Positions 27,862 through 35,100 of a stretch of DNA of 64,000 nt are shown here, piece after piece. The position numbers and the translations under genes are program-made. Location of the stretch: the NCBI RefSeq assembly GCF_009498235.1, contig NZ_CP044205.1:243716-307715 (forward strand), read 5' to 3'. Below the pieces are notes generated by a model that made no database searches, had not been told where the DNA came from, and worked only from the letters and a program-made list of their open reading frames with translations. Source of the DNA: Candidatus Methylospira mobilis (GTDB lineage Bacteria; Pseudomonadota; Gammaproteobacteria; Methylococcales; Methylococcaceae). Numbering within the stretch: position 1 is the first letter of the stretch; every line of letters begins with the position of its first letter.

Positions 27862-29667
27862 ATGAAACTGTCGGATTACGTAGCCCAAAAGGTGGCTTCT
27901 CATGGCATTCGCCATGTCTTCATGGTCACCGGAGGGGGGGCCATGCATCTTAACCACTCCCTGGGTACTCACCCGGAACTCGAGTGCGTGTTTAATCACC
28001 ATGAGCAGGCTTGCGCTATTGCGGCAGAAGCGTATTACCGGCTTACCAACCGCTTATCGGTAGTCAATGTCACGTCGGGTCCCGGCGGCACCAACGCCAT
28101 CACCGGCGTGTATGGCGCCTGGGTGGATTCCATCGGCATGCTGGTGCTGTCCGGTCAGGTAAAATGGGAAACCACCGTGCGCAGCACCGGATTACCTCTA
28201 CGCCAGTTTGGCGATCAGGAACTCGACATTGAAGAACTGGTGCGCCCCGTCACCAAGTACTGCGTTATGGTAACCGACCCGCGGACGATCCGTTACCATC
28301 TGGAGAAAGCCATTTATTTAGCGGTTTCAGGGCGCCCGGGTCCTTGTTGGCTCGACATACCGTTGAATGTGCAGGGCGCTCAAATCGACCCGGAAACCCT
28401 GGCCGGTTTCGACCCGTCCGAGCTCAATGAACCTTGGCGGCAGACGGATCTCAACGCCGCCGCCGCTGAAATCCTTGAAAAGATAGCTACGGCAAAACGC
28501 CCGGTAGTCTTCGCAGGCGGCGGCGTGCGCTTGAGCGGGCGGCATGACGCCTTCATTCGACTGGTTAATAAACTGGGCATTCCAGTAGTAACGGGCTGGA
28601 ACGCCCATGACGCCATTTGGGATGAGCACCCGAACTATGTGGGGCGTCCCGGCACGATCGGCGATCGCGCCGGAAACTTCGCGGTGCAGAACGCAGATGT
28701 GCTTCTTATCCTGGGGAGCCGGCTTAATATCCGGCAGGTGAGTTACAACTGGCAGTCGTTCGCGCGCGAGGCCTATAAAATATGGGTTGACATTGACCCA
28801 GTCGAACTACGGAAGCCTACGGTGAAGGCCGACCTGCCGGTGCTGGCCAGCCTGACCGATCTGTTGCCGGTACTGGCCGATCGGTTCTACGCCGGTCCCG
28901 GCCAGGAGCACAAAGCCTGGTTGGCATGGTGCAAGGAACGCCGGCAACGCTTCCCCGTGGTGCTGCCTGAATACTGGAACAACGAGCGAGTCAACCCCTA
29001 CTGTTTCATTGATGTTCTGTTTGACCTGTTGCAGGAAGGGCAAACCGTGGTAGCGGGGAATGGTTCTGCGTGCGTGGTAAGTTTTCAGGCCGCCAAACTG
29101 AAGCCGGGACAGCGGCTTTGGACCAATTCCGGTTGCGCTACCATGGGTTACGATCTACCGGGAGCTATAGGCGCATGCAAGGCTGCGGACAATAAGCCCG
29201 TCGTTTGTCTTGCCGGGGATGGCAGCATCATGATGAATTTGCAGGAACTGCAAACCATCGCCGGAAACCGGCTGCCGATTAAAATATTCATCCTCAATAA
29301 CAGTGGATATGTGTCAATCTTTCAGACCCATCGTAATTTTTTCGGCGGGGTGGAGGTTGGCGGCGGCCCCAGGAGCGGCGTGACTTTCCCCAATTTTGGC
29401 CGTTTGAGCGCCGCTTTCGATTTACCCTATAAACGCTGCTCGCGTCACGAGGATTTAAATCAAACAATATCGGACACCCTGGCGGTGGATGGTCCGGCGG
29501 TATGCGAGATTATATTGGACGAGAACCAGCCGTTCGCGCCCAAGCTGGGATCGAAACCGTTAGCGGATGGACGTATAATTTCACCTGCGCTTGAGGACCT
29601 CTCACCGTTTCTATCTCGTGATGAACTGCGTGATAATATGCTGATTGATTTGATGGAGGAACCATAA
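27862..29667 (+). CDS. Thiamine-diphosphate-dependent enzyme (acetolactate-synthase/YerE-like)
   Basis: 601-aa ThDP enzyme with the usual three domains. Catalytic Glu is E48 in NHHEQACAIAAEAY. The pyrophosphate-binding motif is GDGS at 452-455 with LNNSGYVS about 28 residues later. TSGPGGTNAITGV and GRPGPCWLDIPLNVQG are typical of acetolactate-synthase-like proteins. Within sugar loci such proteins (YerE of yersiniose synthesis) transfer a two-carbon acetyl unit from pyruvate onto a CDP-4-keto sugar. With rfbF/rfbG in the same locus that role is the best reading, but a catabolic decarboxylase is possible. ATG 27862 is chosen; the longer frame from 27688 is epimerase-pseudogene sequence. Confidence 0.88.
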   Translation: MKLSDYVAQKVASHGIRHVFMVTGGGAMHLNHSLGTHPELECVFNHHEQACAIAAEAYYRLTNRLSVVNVTSGPGGTNAITGVYGAWVDSIGMLVLSGQVKWETTVRSTGLPLRQFGDQELDIEELVRPVTKYCVMVTDPRTIRYHLEKAIYLAVSGRPGPCWLDIPLNVQGAQIDPETLAGFDPSELNEPWRQTDLNAAAAEILEKIATAKRPVVFAGGGVRLSGRHDAFIRLVNKLGIPVVTGWNAHDAIWDEHPNYVGRPGTIGDRAGNFAVQNADVLLILGSRLNIRQVSYNWQSFAREAYKIWVDIDPVELRKPTVKADLPVLASLTDLLPVLADRFYAGPGQEHKAWLAWCKERRQRFPVVLPEYWNNERVNPYCFIDVLFDLLQEGQTVVAGNGSACVVSFQAAKLKPGQRLWTNSGCATMGYDLPGAIGACKAADNKPVVCLAGDGSIMMNLQELQTIAGNRLPIKIFILNNSGYVSIFQTHRNFFGGVEVGGGPRSGVTFPNFGRLSAAFDLPYKRCSRHEDLNQTISDTLAVDGPAVCEIILDENQPFAPKLGSKPLADGRIISPALEDLSPFLSRDELRDNMLIDLMEEP

Positions 29668-29669
29668 TA

Positions 29670-30218
29670 ATGGGGCGAAGGCGGCGGAGTCGAAGTAAGT
29701 CCGGCCGCAGAGCAGAGCTAAAAAGAAACGTAGCGGATTCGCAACGGTCGGCGCACGGAAGAAGAGTAAAACAAAATCATGGCCGGCAGCCAAAGAAAAG
29801 CGGGACATTGGATTTTGCCAAACGGCATCAGACGAAGATAAGATATCTGCTGGCCGGCGCATTCAATACCGCCGTAGGCCTTGCTGTCTACCCTGCCCTT
29901 TATTTTCTAGCGTTGCCGCTGAAGCTCCATTATCTGATGATTCTGACTATCAGCCAGATAATATGCGTGACCGTCGCTTTTTTGACCAATAAGTTTGTGG
30001 TGTTTCGGACTTCCGGGAATTTTCTGCGAGAATTCCTTAAATTTGTCTCGTTTCATGTATCCTATTTTCTGGTAAATTTAGCCGCTTTACCGGCTCTGGT
30101 GGAACTGGCCGGAATGAACCCGGTTTGGGCACAGACCATTTTTGCCGTTCTGGTGATAATCACCAGCTACTTCTGGCATAGTCGTATCACATTTTCTTCA
30201 ACCAAGGTAGCGAGTTAA
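29670..30218 (+). CDS. GtrA-family membrane protein with basic N-terminal extension
   Basis: 182 aa with four hydrophobic helices from about residue 57 on (YLLAGAFNTAVGLAVYPALY, ICVTVAFLTNKFVVFR, a third around FVSFHVSYFLVNL, and FAVLVIITSYFW). This is the pattern of GtrA proteins, which are thought to flip polyprenyl-phosphate-linked sugars. The first ~50 residues are unusually rich in Arg and Lys (MGRRRRSRSKSGRRAELKRN) and absent from ordinary GtrA. The gene lies 2 nt after the ThDP gene and overlaps the methyltransferase start (TAATG). Its partner is the GtrB-like GT2 two genes on. Confidence 0.85.
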   Translation: MGRRRRSRSKSGRRAELKRNVADSQRSAHGRRVKQNHGRQPKKSGTLDFAKRHQTKIRYLLAGAFNTAVGLAVYPALYFLALPLKLHYLMILTISQIICVTVAFLTNKFVVFRTSGNFLREFLKFVSFHVSYFLVNLAALPALVELAGMNPVWAQTIFAVLVIITSYFWHSRITFSSTKVAS

Positions 30219-31150
30219 TGCAGCAAAATGATTTTCTCAGCCGCGTTTGCCCGGTGTGCGGCAGTAAAACGCTTCAGTCACCCGCCATCCATTCGGAAGT
30301 ACGGGCGGAGTCCCTGGGCTTCGAGGCGCTGGTGCGCCACTGGAATGGATTCTTCAAAGAGAAGATATTTTTCACCTATGCGCGCTGCGGCGGTTGCGGG
30401 TTGTTATACGCGCCGGTTTTTTTCAATGAGCAGCAGCTGGAAAGCCTCTACGGACAGATGCCGCCGAACATGTCCGACGTGCCGATTGATGCCTTGCGCC
30501 GTACTCAATACGGCTATTTTACGGAACTGAAAGCTGTTTCCGAATTGAAGGGCGGATTTATCGAAGTGGGGCCGGATATCGGGTTATTTACCGAAAATTG
30601 TGTACGCGAAGGGCGGTTTGACCAATACTGGCTGTTCGAGCCGAACCGGGATGTGCTTCCGGCGCTGAGTCAAGTCGTATCCGGACGGCAGTTCCACGTC
30701 ATCCATGACATGTTCGGCTTTGCCAATGTGCCGGATAGCTCAGCTTCGGTAGCGGTGATGATACAGGTTCTGGATCACCTGCTCGATCCGGTGTCAACGC
30801 TTGCCGAACTTCGGAGAAAGCTGGCGCCCGGGGCTCATCTGTTACTGGTAACCCATGATGAAGCATCGCTTTTACGGCGTATTACCGGCTGGCGATGGCC
30901 GGCGTTCTGCTTGCAGCACCCTCAGGTATATAACCCAAAAACGCTGCAAGCTTTGCTGGAAGCGGCCGGCTATAAGGTATTGCGGCAGACTAAAACAGTT
31001 AATTACTTTCAGGCCGACTTTCTCCTGAAGCATCTGCTCTGGGCGTTCGGCATTAAAGCTCGGACAGTGCCTGACCTGGGCCATCTCACGCCCGGTCTTA
31101 AACTAGGCAACCTGCTTACCATTGCAACACCGACAGTGGATGAAAAATAA
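30218..31150 (+). CDS. Zinc-ribbon SAM-dependent methyltransferase (sugar C-methyltransferase-like)
   Basis: 310-aa protein with an N-terminal Cys4 zinc site (C11, C14, C57, C60: CPVCGS ... RCGGCGLLYAP), a layout found in C-methyltransferases acting on keto sugars. The methyltransferase part follows with EVGPDIGLFTENC, VAVMIQVLDHLLDP and LAPGAHLLLVTHDE. The glycine-rich SAM loop is degenerate (GPDIG), so activity is not certain. It is translationally coupled to GtrA before it and to the GT2 after it (TAATG overlaps). Confidence 0.8.
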   Translation: MQQNDFLSRVCPVCGSKTLQSPAIHSEVRAESLGFEALVRHWNGFFKEKIFFTYARCGGCGLLYAPVFFNEQQLESLYGQMPPNMSDVPIDALRRTQYGYFTELKAVSELKGGFIEVGPDIGLFTENCVREGRFDQYWLFEPNRDVLPALSQVVSGRQFHVIHDMFGFANVPDSSASVAVMIQVLDHLLDPVSTLAELRRKLAPGAHLLLVTHDEASLLRRITGWRWPAFCLQHPQVYNPKTLQALLEAAGYKVLRQTKTVNYFQADFLLKHLLWAFGIKARTVPDLGHLTPGLKLGNLLTIATPTVDEK

Positions 31151-32094
31151 TGCGCGAAAACCGCACGCTGCTCAGCATCGTAACACCCTGCTACAATGAG
31201 CAGGACAACGTGGATGAGCTGTATAAGAGAATAAAAGCCGCAGTTGCCGGTCTCACGAAATATAATTTCGAGCTGATTTTTATCGACAACCATTCCGAGG
31301 ATGACACTGTGTCCAGCCTGAAGGCGCTGGCGGCGGCCGATCCCATGGTCAAAATCATCGTCAACACGCGCAACTTCGGCCATATCCGCTCGCCCTATTA
31401 CGGCATACTTCAGTCCAGCGGAGCAGCCACCATCTATCTGGCTTCCGATCTCCAGGACCCGCCGGAATTGATTCCGGAATTTATCGAACATTGGGAGGCG
31501 GGCTACAAACTGGTCATGGCCACAAAGCCGGTGAGTAAGGGTACCGCCTGGGTTCATGCCTTGCGCAAAGCCTATTACCGCTTTCTGGATGACATTTCCG
31601 ATATATCGCTGGTGGCGGACTCAACCGGTTTTGGACTTTACGACCGGGAGGTGCTGGATAATATACGGAAAGTTGACGATCCTTACCCGTTTTTGCGGGG
31701 TTTAATATGCGAACTGGGTTACGAAATAAAGACTATCCAGTTTACGCAACCCAGACGATTGCGCGGCATATCGAAAAACAACTTTTATACCTTGTACGAC
31801 ATTGCCATGCTCGGCATAGTCAGTCATTCGAAAATGCCGATTCGGATAGCTGCATTTATGGGTTTCGCGCTGGGGGCGATGAGTGTCATTGTCGCCATGG
31901 TTTTCCTGTTTTTAAAACTGATGTTCTGGGATATGTTTTCCGTAGGCATGGCGCCGCTGGTTATCGGCCTGTTTTTTCTGTTCGGAATCCAGCTGCTGTT
32001 TATCGGTATCCTGGGTGAATACATCGGTTCAATACACACCTATCTTCAGCGTCGCCCTGTCGTTGTGGAAAAAGAGAGAATCAACTTTGATTGA
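31150..32094 (+). CDS. GtrB-like family 2 glycosyltransferase, membrane-anchored
   Basis: 314 aa. The catalytic GT-A domain has IVTPCYNEQDNVDELY, FIDNHSEDDT, NTRNFGHIRSPYYGI and the metal motif in LASDLQDPPELIPEF. Two C-terminal membrane helices (about residues 235-260 and 270-295) follow, as in GtrB/DPM1-type enzymes that make polyprenyl-phosphate-sugars. With GtrA upstream and a GT-C enzyme downstream, it would form a Gtr-type side-chain glycosylation module for the surface polysaccharide. Confidence 0.9.
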   Translation: MRENRTLLSIVTPCYNEQDNVDELYKRIKAAVAGLTKYNFELIFIDNHSEDDTVSSLKALAAADPMVKIIVNTRNFGHIRSPYYGILQSSGAATIYLASDLQDPPELIPEFIEHWEAGYKLVMATKPVSKGTAWVHALRKAYYRFLDDISDISLVADSTGFGLYDREVLDNIRKVDDPYPFLRGLICELGYEIKTIQFTQPRRLRGISKNNFYTLYDIAMLGIVSHSKMPIRIAAFMGFALGAMSVIVAMVFLFLKLMFWDMFSVGMAPLVIGLFFLFGIQLLFIGILGEYIGSIHTYLQRRPVVVEKERINFD

Positions 32095-32107
32095 TCGTAC
32101 AAAAAAC

Positions 32108-32264
32108 GGTGGCACGTCTAGGGAGACGCTGAATAAGGAGTTACCGCTCATGGTTCTACAAGACTCTCCTGAGCGTAGTCGAAGGGGTCACCATGAACGG
32201 AAACAGTCATTTGCCGTTCGTTCTGAGCCTGCCGAAGGACTTAATCAGGGCTTTCCTGGCAGGA
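32108..32264. repeat. REP-like dispersed repeat, translated into the next gene
   Basis: Contains GACGCTGAATAAGGAG, TCCTGAGCGTAGTCGAAGG, CACCATGAACGGAAAC, GCCGTTCGTTCTGAGCCTGC and CGAAGGACTTAATCAGGGC. These are all variants of the repeat at 13999-14106 and 57995-58117. The element supplies the likely ribosome binding site (AAGGAG) and the first ~38 codons of the next gene. Confidence 0.6.
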
Positions 32265-33571
32265 GGGTAATATACGCAGGTGTAATTGCACTGATCAATG
32301 TTGCGGGTTTTATCTATTTCATACTGTATTTTATGGAAAACGGATATTTGCCGAGTCCCTTTATATACGATAAGGCCAATACATTTATGGATCTGTTTAA
32401 TCCGATGTATTGGGCATATGATAGCGGTCGTTATACCGAATGGGGCTCCGTCTACCCCCCGTTAAGCTTTTTGGTTCTGAAGTTGATTAATATTGCCCTG
32501 GCTGGGGCCGCGCCTGACGGCGGGCCGTTGGCAATGCGCGACGATTCTCCTTTTGTAATTGCGGGTTTCTGTTTTATATGTCTTGTTGCTCCCGCCATAA
32601 TAATGCATGCAAGGCAATGGAAATCGGTTGCTAGCGTGGAAAAAGTTCTGATCTATGTCGCGATAATACTCAGTGCCCCCATGCTTTTTTCCATGGAGAG
32701 GGGAAATATCGTCGTGTTATGTCCGGTATTGTTGGTTGCCGCAATATCTGAAATTGGTTTTAAACGGATTCTGTCCATTGCGCTGCTGATTAATATCAAG
32801 CCGTATTTTGCAGTGCTGATGGTTTATTTTCTGATAAGAAAAAACCTTAAGGGATTTTTGTTCTGCTCGATTGCCGCATTCATGGTTTTTTTGGCGACAG
32901 GGCTGGTTCTCGATGAGAACTTCCTGTGCTTTTTCACAAATATCATAGGATTTGGGCAGGCAAAGGATTTATTTACTGTGGGCGAGGTGATGGCGTTGCC
33001 GTCGAGCGTGTCCGCTTTTTCGTATGTATTGCAGGATCCGGAAGGAAGTGCCTATGCTTTATCTTATGCCGTATTTGACGTGGTGTTGGCCGTTAATTTA
33101 ATTGAAGCAACGAAATGGGTTTTGATCATTGTCTCTGTGGTTGCAGTATTTCTGAAGGCTCAGAAAATGCGCGACGGGGAAATATTTGCTTTGCTTGTGG
33201 TTGTTACAACTAATCTGGGTGTTTCGGTTGGCGGCTACACGTTGATTTTGTATATCGTATTGATTCCAATTTTTATTAAGATGCGTTTTTCATGGTTGTA
33301 TATTGGGATACTGTCGATGATGTCGATGCCATTGGATATTATCGCGCTGGCGAATATGAATTTTGGAATCCATTATGCATATTTATCCGGCTCGAATCGT
33401 TACATAGACTGGTCGCTTGGGCTAGGCAGCATAGTACGTCCTGTTGCGAATATCATGTTGCTAGTTTTTCTAAATTATGAGTTTTTTACTAGAAAATTTT
33501 CAAATCGGACTGTCGAAGCTATGCGTAGCGCTAATTTGTCGATAAAGGAAGATGAAGTATGTCTGATCTGA
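32150..33571 (+). CDS. Integral-membrane GT87-like glycosyltransferase (DUF2029 type)
   Basis: 473-aa multi-pass membrane protein. Short motifs fit polyprenol-phosphate-dependent mannosyltransferases of the GT87 type: YTEWGSVYPPLSFLVLK in the first large loop and MERGNIVVLCPVLLVAA followed by LLINIKPYFAVLMVYFL. It probably moves a sugar from the lipid carrier made by the preceding GT2 to a growing glycan at the periplasmic face. Start choice: ATG 32150 follows AAGGAG at 9 nt. Residues 1-38 (SPERSRRG, SEPAEGL) are repeat-derived, so the ancestral start must have been further in. The gene ends inside the start region of the Wzz-like gene (13-nt overlap). Confidence 0.72.
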   Translation: MVLQDSPERSRRGHHERKQSFAVRSEPAEGLNQGFPGRRVIYAGVIALINVAGFIYFILYFMENGYLPSPFIYDKANTFMDLFNPMYWAYDSGRYTEWGSVYPPLSFLVLKLINIALAGAAPDGGPLAMRDDSPFVIAGFCFICLVAPAIIMHARQWKSVASVEKVLIYVAIILSAPMLFSMERGNIVVLCPVLLVAAISEIGFKRILSIALLINIKPYFAVLMVYFLIRKNLKGFLFCSIAAFMVFLATGLVLDENFLCFFTNIIGFGQAKDLFTVGEVMALPSSVSAFSYVLQDPEGSAYALSYAVFDVVLAVNLIEATKWVLIIVSVVAVFLKAQKMRDGEIFALLVVVTTNLGVSVGGYTLILYIVLIPIFIKMRFSWLYIGILSMMSMPLDIIALANMNFGIHYAYLSGSNRYIDWSLGLGSIVRPVANIMLLVFLNYEFFTRKFSNRTVEAMRSANLSIKEDEVCLI

Positions 33572-34371
33572 ACAACAAAATAGCAAAGTACGTGATAAGC
33601 GCTCTGCTGGGGACATTAATCGGCTCGGTGGCATATTTTGTCCAGCCGGTTAGATGGGAAGGGCAGGCGCTGATAAAAGTAGGTTCTGTGCTGGTTAAAG
33701 GCTCGCAAAAAACAACAAGTATTACGGTAGGGTTGGAAAATGCGAGTATTGAAGAAATGCAAGTAGTAATTGAACGGTTAAAATCCCCATCTTTTGTGCA
33801 GGCTGTTGTAAAAAAACTGGAAAATGAAAAAGCAGCGGAGCTGATATATAGCAAGGGCGATTTGGGCTTCAAGACTAGAAGCATCAGGAATTCAGACGCT
33901 CTGGTGATCACTTTGAATGGTACATCGCCAGCGCTTGTTCGATCCGCGCTTGACGCAGTGGTTGGAGAGCTATTGTATGTGCATGGAAATATTTTTTCCG
34001 AAGATGTGAGCAGCATTCAACGCGAAATTACCGCGCTTGAGTCTGAAATCGATATGATTTCAAGACGTTTGGATACGATAATTAATGCGAATGCTCATAA
34101 AGGGGAAAATCCTGATGATGAAAAAAACCTAATAGCGGGACTGGCGACAGTGGTCATATTGCATGATATGGATGTTAAAAGTGACCATCTTCGCGCGCTT
34201 CGAGAAAACATTTCCAGCCTAAACTCCAAACCTACCCGATTAGCGCAACCTGTTTCTGTTATGGAGTGGCGGATGTTTAAACAGCTTTGGCAGGCTTGTA
34301 TAATTGGAGCTTTTTTGGGTGCCTTCTTGAGTTTTATCTGGGCAAGATTTGGAAAAATAAGGATAAAATAA
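33559..34371 (+). CDS. Wzz-like polysaccharide chain-length/co-polymerase protein
   Basis: 270 aa with a membrane helix at each end (about 9-27 and 245-265) and a periplasmic part between them that is largely helical. The N-terminal part has the PVRWEGQALIKVG strand pattern of the Wzz domain (compare 'y.a.a.i.vg'), and the middle is a coiled coil (IQREITALESEIDMISRRL). A proline is present near the second helix but the usual PxxPxxP box is weak. Probable role is setting glycan chain length. There is no tyrosine kinase domain, and codon use is more AT-rich than in the upstream sugar genes. Confidence 0.7.
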   Translation: MSDLNNKIAKYVISALLGTLIGSVAYFVQPVRWEGQALIKVGSVLVKGSQKTTSITVGLENASIEEMQVVIERLKSPSFVQAVVKKLENEKAAELIYSKGDLGFKTRSIRNSDALVITLNGTSPALVRSALDAVVGELLYVHGNIFSEDVSSIQREITALESEIDMISRRLDTIINANAHKGENPDDEKNLIAGLATVVILHDMDVKSDHLRALRENISSLNSKPTRLAQPVSVMEWRMFKQLWQACIIGAFLGAFLSFIWARFGKIRIK

Positions 34372-34411
34372 GAAATCACTGCCGGATGAAGCTGGAATCC
34401 AGACTACTACG

Positions 34412-35074
34412 ATGAAACGTGTAACTAAAACAGTCAGCGCATGTATTGCCACTTTGATATTTGTTATTACTGTTTATTCGGCTTTCCCCGGTGCGCTGAT
34501 ACGCTTTTTTTCCCAGCTTGAAACCCAGACCGTTATGGCAGAAAATTTGCTACCGGGGCAAGTAGTAGAGATCAGGCTGGGCCGCAAATATGTGCGGCCT
34601 CATCTTTGGGTTGCAGCCGCATATACCATGATACCTCCTTCAACTGGATATCCAAATTTATTTCAAACGGCCGATTTAAATGACGGTATTCGGCTGGAGT
34701 TTAGCGCTCAGGATGCGGCCGTTATTTATGCGACTGAACAAGGGAATTCTCCCGGCGCAGTTGTTTTACCCCAGTTATCGAAATCGGAAAAAATGTACCG
34801 AATCAATATTGAGGCTGTTTATGGTGAGTATATCAATATAAGGACAAATGGAACCTCCTTGGTGAAAATAATGAAGCCAGCGCCAACATTTCTGTTAAAC
34901 CATATTTTGGTTGGGCAGGGATTTGATTCCGGAAGAAAATTCACCGGTAGTTTGCTGGAGTTCAAACTGTTTGTCGTTGAATATTCATACAATGAGATTT
35001 TTGTTTATGTCTTGCTGTGGGGAATTTTTCTTGGGGTTATTGCTGCGTTGAAAATCATACCCACAAGAAGTTAA
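34412..35074 (+). CDS. Unknown protein with two membrane anchors
   Basis: 220 aa. I do not recognise a family. A hydrophobic helix lies at about residues 8-28 and another at about 195-215, with an extracytoplasmic part between that looks all-beta (RPHLWVAAAYTMIPPSTG, INIEAVYGEYINIRTNG, FTGSLLEFKLFVVEYS). This resembles a carbohydrate-binding or LamG-like sandwich, a guess from secondary structure only. It stands between a Wzz-like protein and the FkbH cassette in the same direction, so a role in surface-glycan assembly or display is likely. Confidence 0.6.
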   Translation: MKRVTKTVSACIATLIFVITVYSAFPGALIRFFSQLETQTVMAENLLPGQVVEIRLGRKYVRPHLWVAAAYTMIPPSTGYPNLFQTADLNDGIRLEFSAQDAAVIYATEQGNSPGAVVLPQLSKSEKMYRINIEAVYGEYINIRTNGTSLVKIMKPAPTFLLNHILVGQGFDSGRKFTGSLLEFKLFVVEYSYNEIFVYVLLWGIFLGVIAALKIIPTRS

Positions 35075-35100
35075 GTATTGTGCAATAAATGAAGTAAATT

